Positions 7,204 to 16,909 of a stretch of 50,623 bases of DNA are shown here, in pieces. The notes below the pieces were generated by a model. That model was not told where the DNA came from, ran no database searches, and saw only the letters and a list, made by a program, of their open reading frames with translations. A program made the position numbers and the translations under genes. The number at the start of each line of letters is the position of its first letter. The stretch's first letter is position 1. Origin of the DNA: Gardnerella vaginalis (lineage in GTDB: Bacteria; Actinomycetota; Actinomycetes; Actinomycetales; Bifidobacteriaceae); assembly GCA_946997215.1 (NCBI GenBank), contig CAMPUL010000008.1, positions 1 through 50,623 of the forward strand. Reading direction: 5' to 3'.

Positions 7204-8145
7204 TTAGAATCCAACAGCTTTGATTAATGCCATTAAAACTGGCGCGCACAGCAAGATTGAGTCCACTCTATCTAAAACTCCGCCATGACCTTTAAGCAAA
7301 TGACCCATGTCTTTAATGCCAATATCTCGTTTAAGCATAGATGCGCACAAATCACCAAAAGTTCCAACAATTCCAGACAAAATGCCCATAACAGCAGGCA
7401 TCCACCAGAATTTAATCCAAGATGTTCCATAGAATCCAGCAACAATCGCGTAAGCTCCGATTAGTGCAAGAAGCATAGATCCTATAAGTCCTTCAACAGA
7501 CTTTTTTGGAGATATTCGTGGAGAAAGCTTATGTTTACCTAACCATGCTCCAGCAAAAAGACCACCCGTATCGCTTAAAGCGGGTAAAAATATGAGTAGC
7601 ATTGCGTGCGCTACAGCTTGTTTAGAATCAGCTATAGATAAAATAATGCAAGAAGCAAGAAGAGGAATATACAACACTACAAACAACGAAACAGCTGTAT
7701 TAGTAAAAGTATTAGCTTTTAAGCTTTTAGAAGTTGCATGCTGTAGTTTCTTTTCTACAGCACGCATAGTTCTTTTAGATACAGTGCTATTTAGAGTTGC
7801 AAAAATAACAGTTAAAATAAGCGAGGCAGTTATTCCACTTGCCATTGCAACTGCATGCCACTTTGCGTAGAAGGTTGAAAAAATCGTAATAACCGAGCAA
7901 ATAGACAGAATTGCAAAAGGAATCCTAAATCCTGCTGTAGCAAAATCAACGTGTAATTCCCACAACGCAAGAAGCATAAAAACAGTTAGAAGAACAACAA
8001 AAGCATCTATGCTTACAAGAAGACATGCCACAATTACAGCAATCAGCAGCACCGCAGTTGCAATAGCTTGTGGCATATTCCTGCCAGTTCGCTTGTTTAT
8101 ATCTGTTAAAGCTTCATAAGCATCGTTTGTAGCATTTGAATCCAA
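7204..8145 (-). CDS. cdsA: Phosphatidate cytidylyltransferase
   Basis: CdsA makes CDP-diacylglycerol from CTP and phosphatidic acid, the branch point for phosphatidylglycerol and cardiolipin. The 313-residue polytopic membrane protein carries the CdsA signature near the C-terminus (about 271-294): SMLKRDIGIKDMGHLLKGHG, followed closely by DR. The charged N-terminus (1-30) is cytoplasmic. The start appears to be TTG, with GGAGG nine bases upstream inside the last codons of frr, and the gap to frr is only four bases; this points to translational coupling. Confidence 0.93.
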   Translation of the reverse strand: MDSNATNDAYEALTDINKRTGRNMPQAIATAVLLIAVIVACLLVSIDAFVVLLTVFMLLALWELHVDFATAGFRIPFAILSICSVITIFSTFYAKWHAVAMASGITASLILTVIFATLNSTVSKRTMRAVEKKLQHATSKSLKANTFTNTAVSLFVVLYIPLLASCIILSIADSKQAVAHAMLLIFLPALSDTGGLFAGAWLGKHKLSPRISPKKSVEGLIGSMLLALIGAYAIVAGFYGTSWIKFWWMPAVMGILSGIVGTFGDLCASMLKRDIGIKDMGHLLKGHGGVLDRVDSILLCAPVLMALIKAVGF

Positions 8146-8149
8146 AGAA

Positions 8150-8704
8150 TCAAACCTCCATGATTTCCTTCTGCTTGCCTTCTAGCAAAACATCTAAGGA
8201 ATCAGTAACTTGCTTAGTTACTTTATCTAGTTCTTTTTGCAAACGATCGCCTTCGTCTTCGCCAATCTCGCCATCTTTAACAGACTTATCAATGCTTTCT
8301 TTAGTCTTGCGGCGGATATTTCTAACAGCAACCTTGCCTTCTTCTGCCTTGGTCTTAGCAAGCTTTACGTATTCTTTGCGCCTCTCTTCAGTAAGCTCTG
8401 GCATTGTAACGCGAATAACATTGCCATCTCTGTTAGGGCTAACACCCAAATCTGAATCGCGAATAGCTTTTTCAACAGCATTTGCTTGCGATGCATCAAA
8501 AGGAGTAACAGAAAGAGTTCTTGGCTCTGGAACGCCAATAGAAGCTACAGCCTTAATAGGAGTTGGCGCGCCATAATAGTCAACCATAATTCCATTAAGA
8601 AGAGCAGGATTAGCTCGACCAGTCCTAATGCCCATAAAGTTTTCTTTTGTAGCTTCAACAGACTTGTTCATTTGTTCAAGAGCCTGATCAATAATAGCTG
8701 GCAT
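8150..8704 (-). CDS. frr: Ribosome-recycling factor
   Basis: RRF splits post-termination ribosomes together with EF-G. The 184-residue protein is full length. The conserved segment GRANPALLNGIMVDYYGAPT lies at about residues 28-47 and RVTMPELTEERR at about 97-108, with a coiled-coil C-terminal half typical of the three-helix domain. AAAGGAG precedes the ATG. It sits in the usual place between pyrH and cdsA. Confidence 0.97.
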   Translation of the reverse strand: MPAIIDQALEQMNKSVEATKENFMGIRTGRANPALLNGIMVDYYGAPTPIKAVASIGVPEPRTLSVTPFDASQANAVEKAIRDSDLGVSPNRDGNVIRVTMPELTEERRKEYVKLAKTKAEEGKVAVRNIRRKTKESIDKSVKDGEIGEDEGDRLQKELDKVTKQVTDSLDVLLEGKQKEIMEV

Positions 8705-8843
8705 GTGTTCTCCTTTATTGGTATTAGTTGTGCCAATTAAAATTTTATTTATAAATTTTAGGTTTGTTAAATTTTAGGTTATTAAGTTATTGCCTAATTT
8801 GCATGTTCTATTTATTGATGATTATTCACTAATATTTCATCTA

Positions 8844-9593
8844 TTAAGCAAATGTAGGCTCGTCGTTAGAAACCAAAGTTCCGATTTGATCTCCGACTAA
8901 TGCGCGAGTAACGTTTCCTTCTACTTCTAGACCAAATACACGAATCTTTTGGCTGTTGTCTCTAGCCATAGAAAGCGCAGAAGCGTCCATAACTGCAAGA
9001 CCATCAACAAGCGCGCGATGGTAATTAAGAGTGAGGAATTTCTTAGCATTAGGATCTTTGCGAGGATCTGCACTATAAACTCCGTCAACGCCATTCTTAC
9101 CCATTAAAACTTCATCGCAATGAATCTCTAAAGAACGCTGAATAGAAACGGTATCGGTTGAAAAATAAGGCATTCCAGCGCCTGCACCAAAAATTACAAC
9201 TCGGCCTTTTTCTAAGTGTCGAATCGCTTTAAGTGGAATATAAGGCTCAGCAACTTGACCCATTGTTATAGCAGTTTGAACGCGAGTTGCCTGACCTGCT
9301 TGCTCAAGAAAATCTTGCAAAGCTAAGCAATTCATAACAGTTCCAAGCATACCCATATAATCGCCACGACTACGATCGATGCCAGCTTGTTGAAGCTCTG
9401 CACCGCGGAAGAAGTTTCCGCCGCCAACAACGATTGCAACTTGCACGCCTTCATGCACTGCTTTTACAATCTCACCAGCAATTCTACGAATAACATGAGT
9501 ATCTATACCAACGGCGCCACCGCCAAATGCTTCTCCCGAGAGCTTTAACAAAACTCTACGAGACTTGCTTTCCCCCGCTTGTGCGATAGTCAT
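8844..9593 (-). CDS. pyrH: Uridylate kinase
   Basis: Bacterial UMP kinase, an amino-acid-kinase-fold enzyme forming UDP for RNA, DNA and wall precursors. The 249-residue protein shows KLSGEAFGG (about 17-25), GGGNFFRG (about 58-65), [12 protein letters not shown] and the nucleotide-site segment PYFSTDT. A very strong ribosome binding site, GGAGGA at 9601-9606 on the minus strand, lies seven bases before the ATG. It is first in the series through frr and cdsA. Unlike many genomes, rpsB-tsf are not directly upstream; an amino-acid transporter is, separated by a terminator. Confidence 0.97.
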   Translation of the reverse strand: MTIAQAGESKSRRVLLKLSGEAFGGGAVGIDTHVIRRIAGEIVKAVHEGVQVAIVVGGGNFFRGAELQQAGIDRSRGDYMGMLGTVMNCLALQDFLEQAGQATRVQTAITMGQVAEPYIPLKAIRHLEKGRVVIFGAGAGMPYFSTDTVSIQRSLEIHCDEVLMGKNGVDGVYSADPRKDPNAKKFLTLNYHRALVDGLAVMDASALSMARDNSQKIRVFGLEVEGNVTRALVGDQIGTLVSNDEPTFA

Positions 9594-9639
9594 AAAACTT
9601 TCCTCCAGTCATAACGGCGAACGCAAGCATATCTTTGTT

Positions 9640-9667
9640 ATAATATCTTTCAATGACGACACAGCAA
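9640..9667 (-). promoter_or_regulatory. Putative pyrH promoter
   Basis: On the minus strand a TTGCTG (-35 position, 9662-9667) and TATTAT (-10 position, 9640-9645) are spaced by 16 bases, and lie about 50-75 bases before the pyrH ATG. An 11-base repeat array lies directly upstream. Confidence 0.45.
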
Positions 9668-9711
9668 AACACGATTTTTAACATGATTGTGGCGATTTTG
9701 TCCGATTTTTA

Positions 9712-9776
9712 TTTTAAGCATGTTTTGTAACGTTTTAAGCATGTTTTAGTCGTGTTTTAGTCGTGTTTTAGTAAAT
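9712..9776. repeat. 11 bp tandem repeat array upstream of pyrH
   Basis: Six units on the plus strand: TTTTAAGCATG, TTTTGTAACG (10 bases), TTTTAAGCATG, TTTTAGTCGTG, TTTTAGTCGTG and TTTTAGTAAAT. Two pairs of units are identical. The period is close to one helical turn, with a TTTT tract repeated on one DNA face. The array lies about 45 bases upstream of the putative pyrH -35. Confidence 0.75.
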
Positions 9777-9800
9777 ACTAAATAGAGTTTTGTTCAAACG

Positions 9801-9843
9801 AACAAAAATAGCGCAACAGGCGGAATCAAACCCATTGCGCTAT
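9801..9843 (-). terminator. Rho-independent terminator of the gluABCD operon
   Basis: A perfect 9-base stem ATAGCGCAA/TTGCGCTAT (9808-9816 and 9835-9843) is followed on the minus strand by a TTTTTGTT tract. It lies 30 bases after the gluD stop. Confidence 0.8.
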
Positions 9844-9872
9844 CAATCCATGAATTAATCTAAAAGTTAAGA

Positions 9873-10976
9873 TTAATCATGCTTTTTATTATTTTTATCT
9901 TGGTTAGTATTTTGACTATCATCTAGATTCTCGTCACCTGTTTCTAGATGATGCTCATCGTAGCCTTGCAAGTAACGCGTGCGACGCCAATGGTGAATAG
10001 AAGCATTTGTGCCGCGGTGATGCACGTGGTACTTTCTAGGAGTTCCACCATGAGGCAGCTCTTTAACTTCCTTAGCAACAGCAATCTGATTCACGTTAGA
10101 AGGATCCATAATTGCGATTGGCGCAACAGGTTCTGGCTCAGTCGGAGCTGCCGTTCTGCTACTAAGCTTTGATGGAAGCCATTCAGCAAACCAAGAAAGA
10201 GCCCAACAAATCAAGAAGTACACAATTGCAGCAACAGTCAAAGTTTGCAAAATATTAAAGTACATTGATCCAAGTCGTCTAGATTCTTGGAGCAAATCAG
10301 TGTACATAATTATGGAACCTAATGCAGTATCTTTTAACACAACAACAAGCTGAGTTACAGCTGCTGGAAGCATTGCGAATATAGCTTGCGGCATTTCGAT
10401 TTGTGTTAAAGACTGATATTGAGATAATCCAAGAGCTAAAGATGCTTCACGCTGACCGTTAGGAAGATTTCCAACGCCAGAGCGAACTAACTCTGCAACC
10501 ACGGAACCGTTGTACAAAATCAAAGACAATACAACAGCCCAATAAGACGCGCCACTTATTCCAGCAAATGCAAATCCTCGCCAAAGGAAGATCATAAGCA
10601 AAAGCACTGGTACAGCTCGACAAAACTCAACAACAACTGCAGAAATGCTACGAAGAATCAAGCTAGGCAATAGTCTTAAAAGACCAAACAAAAGTCCAAA
10701 AACTATTGATCCTGCAACAGCAAGAAGCGAAGCTTTAAGAGTCATCCACAATCCTGGAAGATAAAAATCGCTCCAAGCTTCCGATTCTACAGCTGGATTC
10801 CACAATGCCCACGAAAGCTGATTCTCGCCCTCTGGAGGATTGCTAAGTCTTAAAAGCAAAGCAATAACAATAAGCGCAAACACAACGCAAGCAACAATAT
10901 TTGCAATGCGAATCTTCTTTAGAGCCTTAGGTCCAGGCGCATCAAATAACAGAGATTTTTCTTGTTCTTTTGCCAT
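9873..10976 (-). CDS. gluD: Polar amino-acid ABC transporter permease (GluD-like)
   Basis: Inner-membrane permease of a His/Glu/Gln/Arg-type importer. About five to six membrane helices are visible. The EAA loop that docks the ATPase is QREASLALGLSQYQSL. I chose the ATG at 10976 because AGAAGG lies eight bases upstream; an alternative GTG at 10985 overlaps the gluC stop. The protein (367 residues) is longer than typical GluD because of a hydrophilic C-terminal tail of about 90 residues, rich in His, Arg, Asp and Asn and ending NKKHD. It is the last gene of gluABCD. Glutamate is the likely substrate by family resemblance, but glutamine or aspartate is possible. Confidence 0.85.
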   Translation of the reverse strand: MAKEQEKSLLFDAPGPKALKKIRIANIVACVVFALIVIALLLRLSNPPEGENQLSWALWNPAVESEAWSDFYLPGLWMTLKASLLAVAGSIVFGLLFGLLRLLPSLILRSISAVVVEFCRAVPVLLLMIFLWRGFAFAGISGASYWAVVLSLILYNGSVVAELVRSGVGNLPNGQREASLALGLSQYQSLTQIEMPQAIFAMLPAAVTQLVVVLKDTALGSIIMYTDLLQESRRLGSMYFNILQTLTVAAIVYFLICWALSWFAEWLPSKLSSRTAAPTEPEPVAPIAIMDPSNVNQIAVAKEVKELPHGGTPRKYHVHHRGTNASIHHWRRTRYLQGYDEHHLETGDENLDDSQNTNQDKNNKKHD

Positions 10977-10981
10977 TTTTA

Positions 10982-11659
10982 TCACCTTCTAACCGCAAGC
11001 TTATTAGACAAATAAGTTGTAAGAATACCAATTGGAATAATCAACACAATGTATCCGCATGCAAAAATCAAAAAGATTGGAACAATCAAATCTGCATGCC
11101 TTTCAATCATCTCGCTCATAAGAGTAGATGTTTCAGTTGCAACAGATGCAGCTGCAGCAACAGTGGAATTTTTAAGCAACGCAATAAACGTGTTTCCAAG
11201 AGGTGCTACCGATCCGCAAAATGTTTGAGGCAAAATCACATTAAAAGCCGATTGGAAGAAGTTAAGTCCAAGCGCTCTACATGCTTCTGCCTGACCCAAA
11301 GGTACTGTATTTAAGCCAGATCTTAAAGATTCGCAAACAAATGCTGCAGTGTAGAAGCTCAAGCCAGCAATTGCAAGCCAGAAGAAGTTTACGCTAAAAA
11401 CATCAGAAAAACCGAGCTTTAGCTGAGCATACACGCCAAGAACCATAAACACCATGATTATAGTTAGAGGCATATTCTTAAAGAACTCAACATATGCGCT
11501 TGCAATAATGCGAAGCGAATGAATTGGGCAGATCCTCATCATAACTAGAATCACGCCAAGAATCGTGGAAAAAAGCGTGCTCCACAATGTGATTTCAATA
11601 TTTACCAAGAATGCTCCTGGAATATTGTACGAGGTAAATAATTGCACAAAGTCTTGCAT
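10982..11659 (-). CDS. gluC: Polar amino-acid ABC transporter permease (GluC-like)
   Basis: The partner permease to GluD, forming the membrane channel as a heterodimer. The 225-residue protein has about five membrane helices and the EAA motif GQAEACRALGLNFFQSAF in its cytoplasmic loop. The ATG at 11659 is preferred: a strong GGAGGAG ends four bases upstream, itself within the last codons of gluB, while an ATG at 11677 has none. One base separates it from gluB and five from gluD, so the operon is probably translationally coupled. Confidence 0.9.
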   Translation of the reverse strand: MQDFVQLFTSYNIPGAFLVNIEITLWSTLFSTILGVILVMMRICPIHSLRIIASAYVEFFKNMPLTIIMVFMVLGVYAQLKLGFSDVFSVNFFWLAIAGLSFYTAAFVCESLRSGLNTVPLGQAEACRALGLNFFQSAFNVILPQTFCGSVAPLGNTFIALLKNSTVAAAASVATETSTLMSEMIERHADLIVPIFLIFACGYIVLIIPIGILTTYLSNKLAVRR

Positions 11660-11660
11660 T

Positions 11661-12533
11661 TTACTCCTCCCCCTCATTTGGTACTGGCGGATTATACTTT
11701 GCGTTTGGCTTAAAACCAGTTCCGCGCATGTTATCGTCTAATGCCCTTTTCCATGAGCCATTTTTAATCATGTCTTTAAGAGCATTATTAATGCGCTTAG
11801 CTAGCTTAGTGTTTCCTTTTTTAATGCCAATTCCGTAGTGTTCTTCAGTAAATGGCTTACTAACAAGCTTTAGTCTGCCGCGCGATGCTGTAGCAAGGCC
11901 AGCAAGAATAATATCGTCTGTTGTAACAGCGTCTACGATTCCAGAGAATAATGCTGTTGCACACTCCGCATAGCCAGGCTGTTGCATAAGTTGAACTTTT
12001 GAAGAATACTTCTCTTTAATAACTATTGCAGACGTAGAACCAGTTACAGAGCATAAGCGCTTTCCGTCTAAATCATCTGGGCCGCTTACTTTATGCTCGT
12101 CTTTGCGAACTAATAAATCTTGGCCAGCAATAAAATATGGTCCTGCAAAAGAAACAGTGTTTTTTCTAGCATCTGTTATGGAATATGTTGCAACAATCAT
12201 ATCCACATCGCCATTTTGGAGCATTGCTTCGCGCTGTTTTGAAGGCGATTCCTTCCAAACAATCCTATCTTCGGAGTAACCCAACTTTTTGGCAACGTAT
12301 TTTGCAACGTCTACATCAAAGCCTACGTATGTTCCAGATTTTTTGAAACCAAGACCAGGCTGATCAAACTTAATACCAATGCGTATTACGTTACTGCGAT
12401 TATCGCTACTGCAAGCGCTAAGCGGGAAAACGCAGCACAATACGCATATCATAGATAAAATCACGCGGTACGTATGTCTTAATCCCAGTTTGCAGCGCTT
12501 ACACTTAAGCGCAATATTGTGTAAATATTTCAT
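11661..12533 (-). CDS. gluB: Amino-acid-binding lipoprotein (GluB-like)
   Basis: Extracellular substrate-binding component of the importer, a family 3 solute-binding protein of 290 residues. A basic N-region (1-23), hydrophobic helix and lipobox PLSAC with the lipidated cysteine at 41 mark it as an Lgt substrate. Family landmarks are IRIGIKFDQPGLGFK, YVGFDVDVAKYVA, DMIVATYSIT and DAVTTDDIILAG. AAGAGG lies shortly before the ATG. The substrate is inferred from similarity to corynebacterial GluB. Confidence 0.88.
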   Translation of the reverse strand: MKYLHNIALKCKRCKLGLRHTYRVILSMICVLCCVFPLSACSSDNRSNVIRIGIKFDQPGLGFKKSGTYVGFDVDVAKYVAKKLGYSEDRIVWKESPSKQREAMLQNGDVDMIVATYSITDARKNTVSFAGPYFIAGQDLLVRKDEHKVSGPDDLDGKRLCSVTGSTSAIVIKEKYSSKVQLMQQPGYAECATALFSGIVDAVTTDDIILAGLATASRGRLKLVSKPFTEEHYGIGIKKGNTKLAKRINNALKDMIKNGSWKRALDDNMRGTGFKPNAKYNPPVPNEGEE

Positions 12534-12577
12534 AGCTACCTCTTAAAGACTTAAAAATCTATATTAATGACTTAAAA

Positions 12578-12603
12578 AATGAGTCAAATTAATGAGTCAA
12601 AAT
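12578..12603. repeat. 13 bp tandem duplication over the gluA stop
   Basis: AATGAGTCAAATT (12578-12590) is followed by AATGAGTCAAAAT (12591-12603), one mismatch apart; a decayed third copy precedes at about 12566-12577. The gluA stop (12589-12591, minus strand) spans the junction, so the last codons are duplicated in the spacer. Confidence 0.7.
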
Positions 12604-13359
12604 CTTTGAAAGGAAGTCTTTTGCTCTGTCTGTCTTTGGATTTTCAAAGAACTCTTCTGGCGTATTTTGTTCAAGAATACGACCATCTGCCATAAACACG
12701 ATTTTGTCTGCAGCTTTACGCGCAAAGCCCATCTCGTGAGTAACGCAAATCATGGTCATTCCTTCTTTTGCAAGCTCAACCATAACATCAAGAACTTCGT
12801 TAACCATTTCTGGATCAAGCGCAGATGTAGGCTCATCAAAAAGCATAACCTTTGGGTGCATTGCAAGCGCACGAGCAATCGCAACTCGCTGCTGCTGACC
12901 GCCAGAAAGCTGAGAAGGCATCTTATTTGCTTGATTATCTACGCCAACTCTACCAAGAAGATCCATTGCTAAACTTTCTGCTTCTTGCTGTTCCATGTGA
13001 CGAACCTTAATAGGAGCAAGCGTAACGTTTTCTAGAATCGTCTTATTCGCAAAAAGATTAAAGGACTGGAACACCATTCCTACTTCTGCACGCAATGCAG
13101 CAAGTTCTTTTCCTTCTTGAGGAAGAGGCTTACCGTCAATGCGAATATCTCCAGAGTCGATTGTTTCAAGACGATTAATCGTCCTGCACATTGTTGACTT
13201 GCCAGAACCAGAAGGTCCAATAATAACAAGCACTTCGCCTTTACTAACCGTTAAGTTAATATCTTTCAAAACGTGAAGCTTGCCATAATGTTTTTCAACA
13301 TGACTAAGTTCCACTAAAGGCTGTGCTACTTTTTTTGTGTTGTTTAATTTAGTATCCAT
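12589..13359 (-). CDS. gluA: Amino-acid ABC transporter ATP-binding protein (GluA-like)
   Basis: Cytoplasmic ATPase driving the importer, 256 residues. Walker A is GPSGSGKST (48-56), the Q-loop Gln is 98, the signature is LSGGQQQR (151-158), Walker B is [12 protein letters not shown] (171-182), and the switch His is about 208. It is first in the operon gluA-gluB-gluC-gluD and is preceded by a 200-base region without genes that holds the aspS terminator and, presumably, its promoter. Confidence 0.93.
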   Translation of the reverse strand: MDTKLNNTKKVAQPLVELSHVEKHYGKLHVLKDINLTVSKGEVLVIIGPSGSGKSTMCRTINRLETIDSGDIRIDGKPLPQEGKELAALRAEVGMVFQSFNLFANKTILENVTLAPIKVRHMEQQEAESLAMDLLGRVGVDNQANKMPSQLSGGQQQRVAIARALAMHPKVMLFDEPTSALDPEMVNEVLDVMVELAKEGMTMICVTHEMGFARKAADKIVFMADGRILEQNTPEEFFENPKTDRAKDFLSKILTH

Positions 13360-13470
13360 AAAAAGGATTCTAATGTTCTTGTGTTACATGCGTTTATCGT
13401 AATAGTTACTTTTAAACACCTCTAAAGTTACGAAAAACATTAAAAATGATACAAAAATGTTAATTTTACT

Positions 13471-13528
13471 TAAAAAAATGCCGTTAAGCCTTGATTTTGG
13501 TTTAGTTAACCAAACGACTTAACGGCAT
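13471..13528 (-). terminator. Strong terminator after aspS
   Basis: A perfect 11-base stem ATGCCGTTAAG/CTTAACGGCAT (13478-13488 and 13518-13528) encloses a second stem TTTGGTT/AACCAAA. Seven T follow on the minus strand. It lies 33 bases after the aspS stop. Confidence 0.9.
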
Positions 13529-13561
13529 ATATGAATATTAATTCTTGTTTAACGCTTGCGA

Positions 13562-15358
13562 CTATTCGTCTTCTTCTGGATCGTAATCAACGCCAGTTTC
13601 TGCACGCTGTTCAGCAGAGATTGGAGCAGGAGCGCCAGTTAGAGGATCGCGGCCGCCGCCAGCCTTAGGGAAGGCGATTACGTCGCGAATCGAGCTTGCA
13701 CCTGCAAGAATTGCAGCAGTACGATCCCAGCCCAAAGCAATACCAGCGTGAGGTGGAGCACCATACTTAAACGCTTCGAGCAAGAATCCAAACTTTTCTT
13801 CTGCTTCTGCTTTGTCGATTCCAAGAACGTCAAGAACGCGGTCTTGAATATCGTCGCGATGAATACGAACAGAACCGCCGCCCATCTCGTTACCGTTGCA
13901 AACAATGTCGTAAGAATCGCTCATTGCATGCTCTGGGTCTTTATCGAACTTGTCAATCCAATCAGCAGATGGCATTGTAAATGGATGATGCATAGAAGTC
14001 CACTTGGAGTGGCCGACTGCAACATCGTCATCGTCTGGATCATCCGTGCGCTTAAACAGTGGGAAGTCAACAACCCAAGTAAAAGCAAACTCATCTGGGT
14101 GAAGCAATCCTGCGCGGCTAGCAAGCTCTACTCGGACAGCACCGAGCAAAAGCTGAGAAGATTCACGGCTGCCTGCTGCAAAGAATACTGCATCGCCATC
14201 TTGCGCACCAACAGCTTCTTTAAGTCCTGCGCGTTCTTCTTCGCTAAGATTCTTAGCAACAGGGCCTTTGAGCTCACCATCTTCACCAAAGACTACGTAA
14301 GCCAAGCCCTTAGCTCCGCGCTGCTTAGCCCAATCCTGCCATGCGTCAAACTGACGACGAGGTGTATCTGCACCGCCCTTAAAGAGCACAGCGCCAACAT
14401 AAGGAGCTTGGAACACGCGGAATGGAGTGTTCTTAAAGAAGTCAGTCAACTCAATAAGTGGGTTTCCAAAACGCAAATCTGGCTTATCTGAACCGTACTT
14501 ATCCATTGCTTCTTGCCAAGTGATTCGAGGCAAAGGAAGAGTGATTTCGTGGCCAGCTTCCTTCCAAATAGCAGCAATAACGCGCTCTGCCATAGCCATA
14601 ACATCTTCTTGGCTTGCAAAGCTCATTTCCATATCGAGCTGAGTGAACTCAGGCTGACGATCTGCGCGGAAGTCTTCATCGCGGTAGCAGCGAGCAAGCT
14701 GATAGTAGCGTTCAACACCAGAAACCATAAGCAACTGCTTTAAGAGCTGAGGAGACTGTGGAAGAGCGTACCAAGAGCCTGGAACCAAGCGCGCTGGAAC
14801 AACAAAGTCGCGAGCGCCTTCTGGAGTGGACTTAATAAACGTTGGTGTTTCTACCTCTGTAAAGTCCATATCTTCCAAAGCGTGGCGAGCAGCTTTAGCC
14901 ATATTAGAGCGAAGCTTCAAATTGCGTTGCATTGATGGGCGGCGCAAATCAAGATAACGATACTTCAAACGTACGTCTTCGCTAGGAAGCTTGTTTTCAG
15001 ACTCGTTTTCCAAAGCGGTAGAAACTTGGAATGGTAACGCATCGGACTTAGCGAGAATTGTTACTTTATTTGCAACGATTTCGATTTTTCCTGTTGCTAA
15101 ATGGTCATTCTCATTGCCATCTGGACGCAAGCGAACTTCGCCAGTAACTTGCACAACAAACTCGCTACGCAATGGTCGCGCAGTTTCTTCATCGTAAATA
15201 ACAACTTGTACTAAGCCAGTGTTGTCTCGAACGTCTACAAAGGCAACGCCACCGTGGTCGCGGCGACGATCAACCCAACCAGCAATGGTTACATTTTGTC
15301 CAACTAATGTCTCAGTCACTTCAACGGCATGGTGTGTGCGATACGCCGTCTGGCTCAT
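13562..15358 (-). CDS. aspS: Aspartyl-tRNA synthetase
   Basis: A class II synthetase of 598 residues. The N-terminal OB-fold anticodon domain (about 1-105) includes [19 protein letters not shown]. Motif 1 is near LRRPSMQRN, motif 2 includes [20 protein letters not shown] (about 221-240) and motif 3 is [13 protein letters not shown] near 547-559. A GAD insertion domain in the middle is bacterial-type. AAGGAAGTGG precedes the ATG. It is downstream of hisS, a common pairing. Whether it also charges tRNA-Asn cannot be judged from what I see. Confidence 0.97.
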   Translation of the reverse strand: MSQTAYRTHHAVEVTETLVGQNVTIAGWVDRRRDHGGVAFVDVRDNTGLVQVVIYDEETARPLRSEFVVQVTGEVRLRPDGNENDHLATGKIEIVANKVTILAKSDALPFQVSTALENESENKLPSEDVRLKYRYLDLRRPSMQRNLKLRSNMAKAARHALEDMDFTEVETPTFIKSTPEGARDFVVPARLVPGSWYALPQSPQLLKQLLMVSGVERYYQLARCYRDEDFRADRQPEFTQLDMEMSFASQEDVMAMAERVIAAIWKEAGHEITLPLPRITWQEAMDKYGSDKPDLRFGNPLIELTDFFKNTPFRVFQAPYVGAVLFKGGADTPRRQFDAWQDWAKQRGAKGLAYVVFGEDGELKGPVAKNLSEEERAGLKEAVGAQDGDAVFFAAGSRESSQLLLGAVRVELASRAGLLHPDEFAFTWVVDFPLFKRTDDPDDDDVAVGHSKWTSMHHPFTMPSADWIDKFDKDPEHAMSDSYDIVCNGNEMGGGSVRIHRDDIQDRVLDVLGIDKAEAEEKFGFLLEAFKYGAPPHAGIALGWDRTAAILAGASSIRDVIAFPKAGGGRDPLTGAPAPISAEQRAETGVDYDPEEDE

Positions 15359-15445
15359 AAGTCCACTTCCTTGTTTGAATAATTTTGTTAATTTTTGTTT
15401 TGACTTTAATAGTTTACCGCATGAATCGCGCTTTCAAATATTAAA

Positions 15446-15501
15446 ATCTTAAAAAGCAAACTGCAAATCTTAAATCTTAAATCTTAAAAAGCAAATTGCA
15501 A
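15446..15501. repeat. Nested repeats at the hisS 3' end
   Basis: A 21-base direct repeat with one mismatch (15446-15466 and 15481-15501; core ATCTTAAAAAGCAAA) flanks three perfect AAATCTT units (15465-15485). The second long copy ends one base from the hisS stop codon. Confidence 0.75.
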
Positions 15502-16902
15502 TTATTGAGCGCAAGAAACAGTTTGATGTGCATATGCATCATCTGGCTGCCAAGACGTAACGTCTGCGCAAACTTGCTCTCCTGTAATAATGTTTTTTAC
15601 TTCATCATGACTAGATTCAGAATCTGTGCTATCTGCTGGGAACCAAACGTATGGAATACCCAACTTATCTGCATATTTGATTTGTTTACCAAGCTTTGCT
15701 GCACTTGGAGAAACGTCTGTTGCAATTCCTCTAGAGCGAAGCTTTTGAGCAATATTGTTACAAGCTGGCCTGTCTTCCTCGTTCCAAACTGCAACCATTA
15801 CTGCAGCAGGAGAAACGCGTGAAACTGTAACTCCAGCTGTGTGAAGCATGTAAGAGAGCAAGCGCGAAAGTCCTATAGAAAGACCTACGCCTGGATACTT
15901 TTTGTTTCCTTGAGAAACAAGATTGTCGTATCTTCCGCCAGAGCAGATTGACCCTAGGGATTCAGCACCTTCTAGGAACGTCTCGTAAACTGAGCCAGTG
16001 TAATAATCCAAGCCGCGTGCAATCTTCAAATCTGCAACAACAGATCCTGGACGAATTTTTGATGCATCGTCTACAATCATTGCCAGCGTTTCTACGCCTT
16101 CAATCGCTAAAGCGTAAGATTCATTGCTGGAATCCCTAGAAATATTGTGTTTATCGCATAAAGCGTTGAATTTAGTCTTTAACTCTTCACCACTATTTGC
16201 GCTAAGCTCTGCCAGCTCTAAGCATGCTGCAGCTTGAGAATCCGTAGCTGCGCATTCTTTTACAAGAAGATTTGCAACTTCTTTTGCGCCAATCTTATCT
16301 AGCTTATCGATTTCTCGAAGAACACCTTCAATATCGCTTAAGCCAATTCCTCTATAAAAACCTTCGGAAAGCTTGCGATTATTCGCGTGAACAGTTGCTT
16401 TTGGCAATCCAAACTTGCGCAAACGCTCCAAAGCTTCGACCATAACAAGTGGAAGCTCCACTTCGTAGTGAGATGGCAAGTCGCCATTCCCTACAACGTC
16501 AATATCTGCTTGAACAAACTCGCGGAAACGTCCTTCTTGTGGACGCTCTCCACGCCAAACTTTTTGCATTTGCCAACGCTTAAATGGGAATGCTAAATCG
16601 CCAGTGTGTTCAACAACATACCTACTAAGAGGAACTGTTAAATCAAAGTGCAATCCAATGCGATTTTCAACTGGTGTGTCGCTTTCGTGACCCACTTCTT
16701 GCAATCTAGATAAAAGATATATTTCTTTACTAGTTTCGCCTTTTTTCAACAAGCTTGAACCCTGCTCAACAGCACGAGTTTCAATGCCTATAAAACCATT
16801 TAATTCAAAGACTTCCCGCAATGTGTCCATAACACGCTGCTCAACAGCGCGCTCACTTGGAAGCCACTCCGGAAAACCAGATATTGATGAGCCTTGTACC
16901 AT
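15502..16902 (-). CDS. hisS: Histidyl-tRNA synthetase
   Basis: A class II synthetase of about 466 residues. It shows HFDLTVPLSRYV, motif 2 around WRGERPQEGRFREF (about 116-129), the histidine-specific ARGLDYYTGSVYETF (about 295-309), and a C-terminal anticodon domain with QKLRSRGIATDVS. Two starts are possible, GTG at 16908 or ATG at 16902. The ATG is preferred because a TATTAT box ends seven bases upstream, the geometry of a leaderless transcript. It is divergent from the DUF349 gene and leads into aspS. Confidence 0.95.
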   Translation of the reverse strand: MVQGSSISGFPEWLPSERAVEQRVMDTLREVFELNGFIGIETRAVEQGSSLLKKGETSKEIYLLSRLQEVGHESDTPVENRIGLHFDLTVPLSRYVVEHTGDLAFPFKRWQMQKVWRGERPQEGRFREFVQADIDVVGNGDLPSHYEVELPLVMVEALERLRKFGLPKATVHANNRKLSEGFYRGIGLSDIEGVLREIDKLDKIGAKEVANLLVKECAATDSQAAACLELAELSANSGEELKTKFNALCDKHNISRDSSNESYALAIEGVETLAMIVDDASKIRPGSVVADLKIARGLDYYTGSVYETFLEGAESLGSICSGGRYDNLVSQGNKKYPGVGLSIGLSRLLSYMLHTAGVTVSRVSPAAVMVAVWNEEDRPACNNIAQKLRSRGIATDVSPSAAKLGKQIKYADKLGIPYVWFPADSTDSESSHDEVKNIITGEQVCADVTSWQPDDAYAHQTVSCAQ

Positions 16903-16909
16903 GTCCACT

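Noticed and set aside
9808..9843. tRNA-like TTTGATTCC sequence in the loop of the gluABCD terminator, possibly an attachment-site remnant
   Set aside because: No acceptor stem, anticodon arm or CCA; the segment is explained by the terminator hairpin.
13748..14491. A 247-codon open frame antisense to aspS
   Set aside because: It is a shadow of a well-supported synthetase gene; no ribosome binding site and no recognisable domain.
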